DNA of 64,000 nucleotides from Serripes groenlandicus (GCA_031761405.1 JASEVX010000011.1:32476140-32540139), one strand, 5' to 3'; positions 35,336 to 47,490 are shown, counted from the first letter of the stretch. Notes: a model not told the origin generated them from the letters alone. Numbers and translations are program-made.

Positions 35336-35580
35336 ACGGCGCTTTTAACAGTATTCAGTTATGTCACGGCGTTTCCTTGGTGAAATACCAGTTCTACCGG
35401 AGTTATTTTATTATTCTAGACTCCGATACCTCGGACGTAAGGCTAATCCCCTAAGTCTTAGCACACATGGAAAGCCACTGCTACCTTTATATGTATGCCC
35501 TGACCGGGGATCGAACTCTAGCAACCACATCCCGCTCCAACTGCGTACGGTCTTATCACTAGTTCGTGGAGACGGTTCTA
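35336..35580 (-). mobile_element. SINE, degraded
   Basis: TATTCAGTTATGTCACGGCGTTTCC on the plus strand through CTGACCGGGGATCGAACTC, the inverse of a B box. Confidence 0.65.
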
Positions 35581-35968
35581 ACGGTTGACAACAAATTGTA
35601 CATTTTCGTCTCATCTGATATTTACAGTCTAAAGATTAATGTATATGAGATAGAATAAATGGCACAATTTCGTCGGTTTGTATTTAAAGTGATAGGAGTT
35701 TTCGATAATAGACACGTTTCTCAATGAATGGCATGAACAAAATATCGCTTCATGCCATTTATAGCTGTAAATGACACCCATCGTTATCTAACTGTCATCT
35801 GTATATGATAAATGGTAGTTTCGTCCAATTTATAAAGAATTTAGATTTCTGTGATTATATGTTTTACAATAAAAGCACTCGTTGTATGATTATAGTATGT
35901 GAGAGAAATATCAAATTGAACGAGCTGTTTTCATTTCAAGAGAAAGTAAAAAACACCGGAGACCAGCA

Positions 35969-36611
35969 CCCCTTTCCTACCTATAGACCCATTTTGACGC
36001 ATCTACAGTAGACGACTTTTGAAAACAATTTGACAAAATAAGAAATTGCACAAAACCAGCAATTTTTCTTTTTGCCGCAATGTTTTCAACTATTTTTTTA
36101 AGTAGGAATACCTTCATTTCTACAGATTTACCAGATCTTGAGTAAATGTTGGAACACATCTAGTTTGCCGGTCCCCAAACAATGGTTGTAAAGTAAGCGA
36201 AAAGAATGTTTTGGTTGACACGATGGCGCGCCCTGCGCATGCGTACTAGTTAACGATTTTAATGTTCGGAAAAAAGAATAAAAAATCGAACGAAACAAAA
36301 CTGAAATATCCAATGTTTCAAAGTGAAGATTTGTCATGTAAAAATTGAGGTGAGTGAAAATGTTATATATCGGGGGCTCTGCCCCCAAACCCCCCAAAAA
36401 CAAGGCTGAGGCGATAGTAACAGCAGAAAAAATGTCGCTTGCATAGCAACGTGGGCGGGGCCAAATAATAATAAAACCGTTGTTTACAAAATGTGAACAT
36501 GCGCAGAAGTTACTTTGTTTTTTTAATTTCCGGGGACCGGCAAACTAGATTCTTCCCTAAATGTTTTTAAAGTCGTCTGCTGCAGATTTGTTGTATGTGG
36601 GAAAGGGTTAA
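35969..36611. mobile_element. Family C MITE split by a 407-bp insertion
   Basis: Left part 35969-36150, right part 36558-36611 (GTCGTCTGCTGCAGATTTG, GGGAAAGGGTTAA). The break carries an 8-bp duplication, TAAATGTT. The uninterrupted relative at 26680-26753 shows the two halves are colinear. Confidence 0.75.
36151..36557. mobile_element. 407-bp TIR element nested in a family C MITE, 8-bp target duplication
   Basis: The direct repeat TAAATGTT occurs at 36143-36150 and 36558-36565. Inside it are near-terminal 19-bp inverted repeats at 36158-36176 and 36532-36550 (ATCTAGTTTGCCGGTCCCC). Removing 407 bp plus one TAAATGTT restores a colinear family C sequence. An 8-bp duplication is typical of hAT elements, but the outermost bases are poorly matched, so the superfamily is only suggested. 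The interior holds GGGGGCTCTGCCCCC (about 36371) and TGCGCATGCG. Confidence 0.75.
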
Positions 36612-36727
36612 GTATGATTGTACTGTTATTCATAAATACTCAGTTCGCTTCAGCCGATCAAAGTCACGCTTTACAGAAAACAGCGTTGAAGCATGATTTT
36701 ACCGCGAATAAATACTCAGCTCGTTTC

Positions 36728-38255
36728 AGTATTGAAACACCAATCGCTGGGCTGTTGTCGTACATGTAACAGTATTGAACCACCAATCGCTGGGCTGTTA
36801 TCGTACATGTAACAGTATTGAACCACCAATCGCTGGGCTGTTATCGTACATGTAACAGTATTGAACCACCAATCGCTGGGCTGTTATCGTACATGTAACA
36901 GTATTGAACCACCAATCGCTGGGCTGTAACGCACATGTAACAGTATAGAACAACCATTCCCTGGGCTGTTGTCGTACATGTACGAGTATTGAACCACCAA
37001 TCGCTGGACTGTTGTCGTACATGTTACAGTATTGAACCACCAATCGCTGGACTGTTGTCGTACATGTAACAGTATTGAACCACCATTCGATGGGCTGTTA
37101 TCGTACATGTAACAGTATTGAACCACCAATCGATGCTCTGTTGTCGTACATGTAACAGTATTGAACCACCACTCGCTGGGCTGTTGTCGTACATGTAACA
37201 GTATTGAACCACCAATGGATGGGCTTTTATCGTACATGTAACAGTATTGAACACCACCAATCGCTGGGCTGTTATCGTACATGTAACAGTATTGAACCAC
37301 CAATGGATGGGCTGTTATCGTACATGTAACAGTATTGAACCACTTATCGCTGGGCTGTTCTCGTACATGTAACAGTATTGAACCACTAATCGCTGGGCTG
37401 TTATCGGACATGTAACAGTATTGAACCATCAATCACTGGGCTGTTATCGTACATGTAACAGTATTGAAGGACCAATCGCTGGGCTGTTATCGTACATGTA
37501 ACAGTATTGAACCAACAATCGCTCGGCTGTTATCGTATATGTAACAGTATTGAACCATCAATCGCTGAGCTGTTATCGTACATGTAACATTATTGATCCA
37601 CCAATCGCTGGGCTGTTATCGTACATGTAACAGTATTGAACCACCAATCGCTGGGCTGTTATCGTACATGTAACAGTATTGAACCAACAATCGCTCGGCT
37701 GTTATCGTACATGTAACAGTATTGAATCACCAATCGCTTGGCTGTTATCGTACATATAACAGTATTGAACCACCAATCGCTGGGCTGTTGTCGTACATGT
37801 AAATATCTTGAACCACCAATCGCTGGGCTGTTATCGTACATGTAACAGTATTGAATCACCAATCGCTTGGCTGTTATCGTACATATAACAGTATTGAACC
37901 ACCAATCGCTGGGCTGTTGTCGTACATGTAACTATCTTGAACCACCAATCGCTGGGCTGTTGTCTTACTTGTAACAGTATTGAACCACCAATCGCTGGGC
38001 CGTTATCGTACATGTAACAGTATTAACCCACCAATCGCTGAGCTGTTATCGTACATGTAACAGTATTAAACCACCAATTGCTGAGCTGTTATCGTACATG
38101 TAACAGTATTGAACCACCAATCGCTAGGCTGTTATCGTACATGTAACAGTATTGAACCACCAATCGCTGGCCCGTTATCGTACATGTAACAGTATTGAAC
38201 CACCAATCGCTGGGCTGTTATCGTACATGTTACAGTATTGAACCACCAATCAAAC
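36728..38255 (-). repeat. 43-bp minisatellite, about 35 copies
   Basis: The unit is AATCGCTGGGCTGTTATCGT, ACATGTAACAGTATTGAACC, ACC. Because 43 is not a multiple of 3 and the unit has no stop on the minus strand, all three minus frames stay open for long stretches (up to 182 codons). These translations are a by-product of the repeat and are not called as a gene. Confidence 0.95.
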
Positions 38256-39711
38256 AAACTACATCAATAATATTACCCTCGGAAGAGGGTCGTCATTGGG
38301 CGGATACTACTTAGTGTATTTGTTATCCTAGAATAATAGGTTGTAAAGAAGTATGTTAGAATTACATTGTTCGCCTCGCCCCGACTAGTGTGTTAGTTAA
38401 ATCTGAACACACCCCTAGTGCGTACAAGACTAATCAAACCATCTAGTTGTTGACGCCGCGCGGAAGTGCGGCGTCTTAATTAAATACGATTTAAGTGTGT
38501 ACCATGGGGTTACGGAATCGAAAAGGGAGCAACCAACATTATTATTGTAAAAACAAACTCTGTAATATGTTTGGGAAAAAAACCTTTATGAATCAATAAA
38601 TTGTATTAACTGATTTAAGAAACAACAAGATGCAAAATACGTATGTCTTCTAACGTTATTACAAATCTTTAGACACATATACTTTGTATTTAATAACTTT
38701 TCCCCAACTTAGGCTACACTTTTTTTAAATAGTTTTATTTACTGCCCTGACGACAGGGTTCATCAAAGATCAGAACAAAAATCACCTTCCCCCAACTTCC
38801 TAGGCGACGCTTTATTAATTGTTTAGTTTACGGCCCCAAAATTCGGGGGATATTTTTGGCAATTTATAAAAAAGATGTTGTATTTCTAAACTTAAAACGT
38901 TCCTCCTCATACAGTCTGTTCTGTTCATTCAGACAATTGTATTATTGCTATATGTTAAATATACATGTGAATCTTTCTTTTAATTTCATAAATGCTCAAT
39001 TTTTATCATAAATATCATTAAACTTTTTTAAATTACTCTTTTTTTATATACTCTCGTTTTTGTTATCAAACTTCTGCTAAACTGGAAGGAGAATATACTT
39101 AGAGCTTTCCTTCCAAGCTTGTGTCATACTTAACTTATAACTAGAGGTATTGAACCTTAATATATGATAATATTTAACCACCTATGTGGGTTTTTTAAAT
39201 ATAATTGATCTAGTTAGAGCAGATTTAAAACCGTTTATTGGTAAAAAAAAAAAGAAACTTCAGCTTGTATGACAAACTATAGTTGCAGTCAATAATAAGC
39301 AAACTGTAAACCAAATGGTTTCAGGACTAAACTTGTCATTTCACGACTAAACTTCACATGCTGAATATCACATAGATCGCAGCATATAAAACTTCTAATC
39401 CCTACGTCAAAATTGACCCTTTCTGCTCTTGGTAACCTGTTATTAAAGATTATGTAGCCAGGTGAGCAATGTAGGCGCATCTTAATCTTCTTGTTTAAAA
39501 TAAAGAGACATTTGGCCTTCTCGTTCGAAATATTTACATCCTGTCTGTTAACACGTTATTTAAATGTATTGAAATGCATCTGCTTCCTTTAAGTCATGCT
39601 TCAAAAGTCATGCGCGGCGTCTTTGATGCTTTGAATCAAAATTCGTATTGTTATACCCTTACAAGATATCTGTAATTGTCAGATCCACCAGCATGAAAAA
39701 AGACGTAATAG
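38256..39711. other. No gene seen
   Basis: Contains the GC hairpin. Two diverged direct copies of a segment of about 60 bp (TTCCCCAACTTAGGC.. at 38700 and TTCCCCCAACTTCCTAGGC.. at 38790) lie side by side. The rest is AT-rich and unrecognised. Confidence 0.5.
38452..38475. other. GC-rich hairpin with a GNRA-type loop
   Basis: GACGCCGCGC, loop GGAA, GTGCGGCGTC: ten pairs, one a G-U wobble, in a locally AT-rich region. No neighbouring gene. A function as RNA is only a possibility. Confidence 0.4.
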
Positions 39712-39831
39712 TGTTTCAGGAATCACTACTCTATACATCTATCCCCCCCCCCCCCCCCAAGACGGAATGTGTCGGCCGGATCAGTCTGCGCGGACAGCGC
39801 AGGCTGATCTGGTCAATACATTACGCAGATG
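39712..39831 (-). mobile_element. Family A MITE fragment with a long C run
   Basis: Interior piece from GTTTCAGGAATCACTACTC to ATTACGCAGATG, interrupted by an uninterrupted C run at about 39744-39758. The run length may be unreliable. Confidence 0.7.
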
Positions 39832-40197
39832 TCAGTACAGACTAGTTTTAGACAGATCTTAATTCATCACTCTAACATCTTATTAGTGCACATTATCCAA
39901 CAATTAACGTCACAGTGAGTGTCTAATAGGAATTCCCTCCGTTTAACGTACCATTAGTAGTAATTGTGTTGTCAACATTCCAGTTATAATTAATCCATTC
40001 CGAATTAAAGAATATATATATATGGTCCCAATTTTTCGATTCTAGATATAACATTTAAAAACCAAATACAAAAACCGAACGGTCACTCTAAGCATTTAAC
40101 TATGTAGGCTGTGTAGCCGTTAGTCCATAATGAAACCAACACAAGAGTTCCAAGTTGTATTTTGAATATTATAGAATATATAGTCCTAATATTTTCA

Positions 40198-40400
40198 TTA
40201 GCTCTTTCAGCGCCGAATTGTTTACAGAAGACTCTTCCATGTTCAACATCGGGTGTGTCCATTTCTCAATTTATGAAAGTTTTGGTCTATTTTGGTAACT
40301 AATCGGCAAACAATGCTGATTTCAGGTGAGACAGCTCGTTACGAGCTGACTCACCTGAATCTGCATTGTTTGCAAAAACCTCTGGCGCTGAAATAGTTAA
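40198..40400 (-). mobile_element. Family B MITE
   Basis: TTAGCTCTTTCAGCGCCG ... TGGCGCTGAAATAGTTAA, with central AGACAGCTCGTTACGAGCTG. Immediately followed by a family A element. Confidence 0.8.
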
Positions 40401-40560
40401 TGAGCCGTTTCGTGATAAAAACAACATTATTGACTCTGCGTTATGTATCGACCCGGATCAGCCTGCGCAGTTCGCACAGGCTGATCCGAGTCGACACATT
40501 ATGTCTCAGGGGGATAGAGGTATAATACACAGGAGGCGAAAAGTGTATGTCCGGGTTAGC
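40401..40560 (+). mobile_element. Family A MITE, 3'-truncated between a family B MITE and a SINE
   Basis: Begins TGAGCCGTTTCGTGATAAAA directly after the TTAA of the family B copy. It breaks off at GTCCGGGTTAGCC, where SINE sequence starts. Confidence 0.75.
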
Positions 40561-40565
40561 CAGTT

Positions 40566-40702
40566 GCTTGGGAAGAGTGTTGTGTGGAGTACTGGTGTGA
40601 GAAAACCAGGAAATGCATAAGTAGGTGAACTGGCCGCCGTGATATAACTGAGAAATTGTTAAAAACGGCGTTAAACCCCAATCAATCAATCAATCAATCA
40701 TT
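40566..40702 (+). mobile_element. SINE 3' fragment
   Basis: CTTGGGAAGAGTGTTGTGTGG then CGCCGTGATATAACTGAG and an ATCA run. No head. Confidence 0.7.
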
Positions 40703-40912
40703 TATACTTAATATTATTATGAAAAACAACCCAGTGAAAAATCATATAAAAAATACAGCGCTGTAGCAAGTCTGATTGTTCTTTAGTTCCGAGGTAAATG
40801 ATACATTCGAATAATTCCATGTTCTTGCTATCGAGAGATCACTTTCTATTCTAAAATTACCTATTATTGTAAATTCACTTTTACCTCGTTGTTTCAACAA
40901 CTGCATGTATAT

Positions 40913-41101
40913 AGGAATATATGAAAATATTCATTGAAATATGGATATATTCAATGAAATATGAAAATATTCAATGAAATATGAAAATATTCAATGAAAT
41001 ATGAAAATATTCAATGAAATATGTAAATATTCAATGAAATATGAAAATATTCAATGAAATATGTATGAAAATATTCAATGAAATATGAAAATATTCAATG
41101 T
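40913..41101 (+). repeat. 20-bp AT-rich tandem repeat, about 9 copies
   Basis: ATGAAAATATTCAATGAAAT repeated, with one 4-bp stutter (ATGTATGAAA) near 41060. Confidence 0.9.
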
Positions 41102-41334
41102 TGAAAGTTAATTGTTCGTACCGATTCACTGTGAGACGAAAGTGAAAATAAATATATGTCATTTCTATAAGGAAAATGGTTCAACTAAATCCCCGAATAT
41201 AAAATAAATATTCCAACCTGCAATTCGCGCCAACATATTTATAACATGTTTTCGTCCCAGTATTTATCTGATAGAACATGAACGATGAAACAGTGTTAAC
41301 CCTTATCCCACTGTACGCGAATAGAAACAACATA

Positions 41335-41572
41335 TGATCCGTCCCTCGAGAAAACCAACATTGTGGACTCTGCGTAAAGTATCGATATTGATCAGCCTAA
41401 GCATGCCACGCAGGCTAATCCGGACAGACACTTTTCGCGTCCTGTGGATTGTCTGTATCAGTAATCATTACTCTATACCTCTATCCACTTGAGACGGAAT
41501 GTGTCGGCCCGGATTAGCCTGCGCGTACTGGTTTGATACGGCATAACGTTGGTTTTCTCGCGGGACGGCTCA
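41335..41572 (-). mobile_element. Family A MITE, inverted
   Basis: Ends TGATCCGTCCCTCGAG and CTCGCGGGACGGCTCA. The interior reads CTCCTGTGGATT-type sequence in reverse orientation. Bases after the second stem are shortened. Confidence 0.8.
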
Positions 41573-41574
41573 AT

Positions 41575-43198
41575 TATTAAGCGATGCTTTGATAAACCTA
41601 CCCTTAACGTGTTTGTTACACCTGTGTAAAAATCTTTACTGTGCATCCATGCTAATAATAAAAATAGTCAAAGCTTAACTAGAGTTTCTTGAAATCGTAT
41701 GTGACTAATTGGAAAACAGTGCACATCCTGAGCAGACTACACGGATCTCGATCTATACTTGTCGCAAAAGCCTGACAGTTTCACAGGGCCCCCCGCTCAT
41801 ACGCACAATCTGATCAAGATCTACATTTTCACGTACATGTATAATATACTCATCCTTGTAAGATGTTTCTGTCAAATTAATTTGTAACTTATGATTAAAA
41901 TGAGATCATCGACAGGCTGATTTGAACATATACTTTTCAGAAATATCAACTTATGCCTTTTCTCATGTGGAAGCTCATTTTTACTTTGATCAGGTTATTT
42001 CGATAACAAATATCACGTAACAATCTTTTTTATTCTGTTGAGCGACATCCAAACACATTCACTCAACGATGTGAGGTTTCGTTTAAAATAGCATTAAACG
42101 TATATGTAGGTGAATATTTAAGACGATCCTTCGTGTATCCGAACATTACATACATTAATGTTATCACCTTCACTCGAGATTGCAAATGTATGTCCCGTTA
42201 AATTCATAGTTCAGGAAAACCGTTGTCCTTTGAACAAATTCCTCAACCATTTTCCATTTACTCTTTCAGAGCCAAAGTCAGCAGTATTGAGGCTTTTGCA
42301 AACAATACTGATTCAGGCGAGTCAGCTCGTAACGAGCTGTCTCACCTGAAATCAGCTTTGTTTGCCTTTTAGTTATCGAACTAGTCCAAACCTTTTATTA
42401 CATGAGAAATGGAAACGCTCGATTTTGAACATGGAAGAGTATATAAACAATTCGGCGATGAGTTGAAACAAATCTGCAACGGACGACTTTGCAAAACATG
42501 AAGTAGAAAATGTCGATACTATCTCTTAAAGAAAGTTTCGTTATTTAATAGAGTTGAAATTATTGTGGCCAGAGGTGAAATTGCCAATCATTAGTATTTT
42601 TATTAGCCACAACGTTTTCTTCGCACGCACGTGCGTCAATATGCCTCTGCAAGTACGAAATGGTGTATATATACATGAATTCGCATACAGAAGTGTTTAC
42701 TTAAGCAATTAAACGTAACCACGCTTAAGCATAATATTTTGAAAAAATACCGCATTGTATAAAACGACAAAATATTCGGAACTAATGTACGTAAACGATA
42801 AATCCAAATCCAAGTTCTCATTGTAAGCTACTCACTTTATTGATATGCCAGCCGTTATAATCTGTTAAAAAATATTCGTTATCATAAGAACATATCTACA
42901 ACAGCACACTAGCATACATCATTCCCCGTTGTTTAGCATGCGGCGTTTTCACTCCGTATGATGAAACTACGAATTTATTGGATATGCTTCTAACACCGCA
43001 GCGCCTCATGTCTCCGTACCCTCCAGTGTTATAGAGATTTATAACAAAGAATCTGTGATTTAGAAAACAATAGTAATTGTACTTCACTGCCGCTGTGGTC
43101 CCAACACTTCCGCTTATCAGTTTCAACACTATTTCAAAACATTAGAAAGAAGGGTACTTACTGTTTAATCCTTTCAAACATGCGGACATGCAGACATA
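41575..43198. other. No gene seen
   Basis: Except for the family B copy at 42257, nothing is recognised. CGCACGCACGTGCGTC at about 42625 is a short imperfect dyad. Confidence 0.5.
42257..42474 (+). mobile_element. Family B MITE
   Basis: CTCTTTCAGAGCC start and a degraded end (TTCGGCGATGAGTTG), without TTAA. Central stem intact. Confidence 0.7.
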
Positions 43199-43449
43199 TA
43201 GGCCGTTCCCAAGGAAAACCAACATGATGGACTGTACGTATTGTATCGACCCAGATCAGCCTGCGCATAATCCGGGCCGACACATTCCGTCTAAGGGGAT
43301 AGAGGTAGAGAGTAATGATTCCTGAAACAAAAATCCACAGGAGGCGAAAAGTGTATGTCTGGGTTAGCCTGCGCGACAAGCTTAGTCTGAATCAGGGTCG
43401 ATACTTTACGCAGAGTCCATACTGTTGGTCTTGTTCGCGCGACGGCTCA
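43199..43449 (+). mobile_element. Family A MITE
   Basis: Degraded left end (GGCCGTTCCCAAGGAAAACC). The right end is complete apart from a substituted GTTCGCGCGACGGCTCA. Confidence 0.75.
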
Positions 43450-43550
43450 TATGTTTTTGACGGTTCTTCTGCGGGTGAAGTTTAAAAACCATTGACTAAA
43501 AGAAAGAGTTTTCTCATTTCATGTAGTTTCAGTGTTAGCTCGAAATCTGA

Positions 43551-43784
43551 CGCCTCGTTGGTGCAGTGGTAAAGTGACCGCCTCAAGTTCAGGAAGGCGC
43601 GGGTTCGATCCCTTTCCGGGATATATCAACACAACGACAGGAATAGCTGTCTCTCAGTCGAAATTGAGGGGCTAACATCACGACTGACTCGTTAATGTCA
43701 GGACACATGGACCGGTAGTACTGGTAACTTACCCAGGAAACGCCGTGATATAACTGATATAATTGTTGAAAGCGGCGTAAAACG
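43551..43784 (+). mobile_element. tRNA-derived SINE
   Basis: Head CGCCTCGTTGGTGCAGTGGT with B box GGGTTCGATCCC, and the 3' part AAACGCCGTGATATAACTG. The tail is cut at AAAAC, where a family C left end (GTTAACCCTTTCCC) begins. Confidence 0.75.
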
Positions 43785-44085
43785 TTAACCCTTTCCCTCA
43801 TATAGACGCTTTCTGACGCCTCTCGTGTATAGTGTAGATTCTGATCTTGCAAAGTATACTTTAATACAGGATCTTATCGCGCGAATTGTGTTTCCGTTCA
43901 TGATAGAGACTTTTTGTCAGACGCAAATTTACAAGCGATAGATATTTACAGACATTCATATCTTTAAGTGCATGTATTTAGCAATGCAGACTCACTATTA
44001 CGAATAAACACGTTAAGGAATAAGCAAAGTTGTATCGTTATAATTCGATATGGATATCTAAAAGAGTGTTGGCAGCGTTGACGTA

Positions 44086-44437
44086 CGGCAGCTCTAAAGG
44101 GACACATACGATTTTGTTTTTATCTCGTGCGCACGAGATAGTATCTCGTTCGCACGACTTAATATCTCGTGCGCACGAGATACTTACCTCGTTCGCAAGA
44201 CTTAGTATCTCGTGCGCACGAGATAGTATCTCGTTCGCATGACATAGTATCTATATTTTGTGTTATCTCATGCGTATGAGATAGTATCTCGTTCGCACGA
44301 CATAGTATCTCTATTTTGTTTTATCTCATGCGTACGAGATAGTATCTCGTTCGCACGACTTAGCATCTCGTGCGCACGAGATAAAAATAAATTCGTATGT
44401 AATTTATAAAGATGTGTGTGTCCCTTTAGAGCTGCCG
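44086..44437. mobile_element. 352-bp TIR MITE filled with 18-bp perfect palindromes
   Basis: The ends CGGCAGCTCTAAAGGGACAC and its inverse (GTGTCCCTTTAGAGCTGCCG) are flanked by TA (44084-44085 and 44438-44439). The interior is built of ATCTCGTGCGCACGAGAT, perfect at 44122-44139, 44164-44181, 44207-44224 and 44365-44382. These alternate with variants ATCTCGTTCGCACGAC and ATCTCATGCGTATGAGAT. No ORF of note. The left edge of the downstream 10-kb duplication begins about 15 bp after it. Confidence 0.8.
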
Positions 44438-45624
44438 TATGGACGCCTGATTAATAATCAGTTAATAACATACACCAAGTAACCGTTGCTTTACCTATGT
44501 CAGTCGGTAAATAAAAAAAAACGAAACACGTAATTATATCTTTGAGGCTAGGGTTTGCGTGAATATTCTGTAAGAATAAAGTACTGTATTGAAAGCGTCC
44601 ATATCGCCGTTGTGACAGATATAAACACTGTTTTTGAAGGTAGGCCAAGTACAGTACAATTTTACTTTGAATCCAGTGTTCGCTACCCCATGTTAAGATA
44701 CTGTAGGTTAATAAACCCACAAAGATTTTATCTTAAGATGAGAATTTTATCGCGAATATAGAATTACTCCGGGATAGGCGAACATAACAAGGAATGATAC
44801 AATTTGGAGTTTTCGTCGGAAGTTAAATTCAAACTCTTCTTTGCGTTTACACATGTCCCGGTGCTCAATACGAATGGCAGCTACAGTCTGACCCTTGTTT
44901 GAACCGTTAAAGCTGGCTATATTGTTCTGAACGACACGAGCAAATACATCTCTCGAGCTCCATCAGGTTGGGTGGAAATTGATTTCATACCTTATATGTA
45001 TTTTATCCCGATGTAAATATAAGGTGTGAAACCAATATCATCTTTCCTGTACGACGTGATATGAGATTTGCTGTTTAAAGCGTCGTCAAACCCAAAAATA
45101 AACATGTGTTTTTAGTGAAGATCCACCCACACCAGGTCATTCGCAAAACTTGATCTGGCTCTGCATTGTTTGCCACTCAGTCTGGGAAGTAGTCAATACG
45201 CCGCGGACTTACAGTGTGTATTTAGATTACATGGATGTACAAATATCTGTCTAGACTAGTCAATAAAACACTACGGTTGGTCTTCCTAAAGCATCACTTA
45301 AATGGCAGTAAGATGTTTAATGAAGTACGTCGGATACCAGGTCTTCACAAAGAATAGAGATTTGCTTTGTCGAGTCATCTTCTTTTTAAGCAAATATACT
45401 CTGCGATGGTTTTTTTTGTCTATATTATGTTGTTTGCCAGCTTTTATTGTTATATGAATGTTATAAAGTAGCACTCTTGGATGCATTGTTTAATACGCTT
45501 AATACATATATCATCTAGCAACTGCACATTTGCTAAGATGCTCTCTTCACCTTTTTATTTAAGTTGGACAACAGTAAGATGTCTCGAAAGAACGATATTT
45601 GACATGCTGGTGCCGTATATCGGA

Positions 45625-45851
45625 TTAACTCTTTCCCACATACGACAGTTCTGCAGCAGACGACTTCGAAATATCTAGGCAAACATAGGGAAAATCTCTT
45701 TAAATGAAAGGATTTTTTTTTGTGATAGAGTTGAAAACATGGTGGCAAGAGGGGAAATTGCTCATGAGCAATTTCTCCTTTTGTCACACTGTTTTCATAA
45801 GGGGTCTGCTGCATAGGCGTCAGAAAGCGTCTATATGTTGGGAAGGGTTAA
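45625..45851. mobile_element. Family C MITE in TTAA
   Basis: TTAACTCTTTCCCACATACG to GGGAAGGGTTAA. Central palindrome GAAATTGCTCATGAGCAATT. Confidence 0.75.
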
Positions 45852-46105
45852 AGGCTTTTACACAATGACATACGTGACGGAAACGAACAATGCGGGACAC
45901 CATTATAAATATTTTAAATAATTACTAAATCCCCAGTTATACCTTGATGCATATCTATCATTTCCTTTACGCAGAGTATATAGTAACTTTAGATGCTCGA
46001 ACGTTACGTAATTACGTCTCTTTCAAAACCGAAAGAATGATTTTCAGATACTCATTTTTAAATCAAAGATTTTCCTTAAAATTTGATGTAGCTTACCCAC
46101 TTTTA

Positions 46106-46429
46106 AATTGATTGACAGGTGTTTAACGCCGTTTTCAACAATTGTTCAGTCATATCACGGCGCCCTGTTCACCTACGCATGTTTTTCTTGGTTATCTCAC
46201 AACAGTACTCCACACAACAGTCTTTCCATGCAAATGGCTACTTTCAACCAGTATTTCCAAGCAAATGGCTACTTTTCCACATAGACTGTTAGCCCATTAG
46301 TGGAAGACGAATGGCGCTTGACACTTTGAATTTTCTCAAACGTCGGAAAGAATGTTAGCCGACCTGGGGTTCGAACTCACAATCCCTGGATTGATAGCGT
46401 CGCTACAGACTGAGCTACCGGGGCTCGGC
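46106..46429 (-). mobile_element. tRNA-derived SINE, second head type
   Basis: The minus-strand head reads CCCCGGTAGCTCAGTCTGTA with GAGTTCGAACCCC. A and B boxes are both good. The 3' part ends with the same CACGGCG..CCGTTTTCAACAATTG unit and AATCAATTT. The middle differs from the 27.3-kb element and contains a GCAAATGGCTACTTT duplication. Confidence 0.75.
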
Positions 46430-46885
46430 CCACTGTTAAAGGCTTTTACACTAAGAATATGAGTATGCCTATGATAAGACTATGTTCGATTGTTACAGAC
46501 ATCTTAGACGTTGACAAATCCGCATACATTTAATTCCTTAAGACACAGACTTGTTGACACTTTCAATTCGTCTTCAGAAAATAAAAGTGACGTGTAGTAT
46601 TTACTTTTAGTAAGACAATACATCCAATTCTTTAAATCTGTCAGACGTTCACTATCAATATGTCTTGGTTTGAGTAGCCCCGGGGACCAAAATTCAACGA
46701 GACGCTTTAACCCTTAAACTGCTGGAAGCAAATTGAAACAACGTTTTGGCCATGTTCTGCGAAAATCAACTTTAAGTCGTTTGTGACAAGTGTAAATCCA
46801 GACTAGCGTGTGCATCCGTGTAGTCTAGTCAGTTTCTACACTGTTCACAAATAAGTGGAGGAATGTTTCAATACGATTCAGGCCG

Positions 46886-47176
46886 TTTGATTGAATGATT
46901 AACGCCGTTTTCATCAATTGTTCAGTTATATCACGGCGGCCAGTTCACCTAGGCATGTGTTTCTTAGCTTGTTTACACAAGAACTCCGCACAAAACATTT
47001 CTCAAGCAACGGCTTGCTTTATCTCAAGACTGTTAGTCAATCGATGAAAGACGAATGACGCTAATCATAGTGACTTTTGTCAAACCTCGGAAATAATGTT
47101 GGCCGAGCTGAGATTCGAACTCACAACCCGTGATTGTCAGCCCACGTTGCTACCGACTGAGCTACCAGGGCTCGGC
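46886..47176 (-). mobile_element. tRNA-derived SINE, second head type
   Basis: Head GCCCTGGTAGCTCAGTCGGT and B box GAGTTCGAATCTC on the minus strand. 3' unit shared with the other SINEs. Copies at 53823-54097 and 57066-57354. Confidence 0.75.
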
Positions 47177-47283
47177 TGCATTTCAATGAAATTAAATGGA
47201 TGTGCGGGCCGATTCTCATCTAAACTTGTAAGTAATAATTACGATAAGGTTTGTTTTACCGGAGCTTAGCTCATTTGAATATA

Positions 47284-47490
47284 TGAGCTGTACCGCGATA
47301 AAACCAACATTATAGACTCTGCGTAATGTATGGACCCGGATTTTATGTTTCAGGAATAATTACTCTATACCTCTATCCCCCTGGGACGGAATGTTTCGGC
47401 CCGGATTAGCCTGCGCGGACTGCGCTGGCTGATCTGGGTCAATAAATTACGCAGAGGCCATGGTGTTGGTTTTCTCGAGGGACGTCGCAT
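47284..47490 (-). mobile_element. Family A MITE with internal deletion
   Basis: Ends are degraded (TGAGCTGTACCGCGATAAAA; GAGGGACGTCGCA). The first stem and the segment after it are deleted, as in the duplicate at 57463. Confidence 0.75.

Noticed and set aside
36884..37432. 182-codon open frame on the minus strand
   Set aside because: It is entirely the 43-bp minisatellite read through in a stop-free frame. There is no start context, and the other frames are equally open.
39744..39758. Long C homopolymer as a functional element
   Set aside because: It lies inside a broken MITE at the place where other copies have a short run of C. Slippage or a sequencing error explains it.
46361..46429. tRNA gene on the minus strand
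   Set aside because: A and B boxes are good, but the sequence continues into the SINE body and tail, and the same head occurs in several SINE copies. It is a SINE head, not a functional tRNA.
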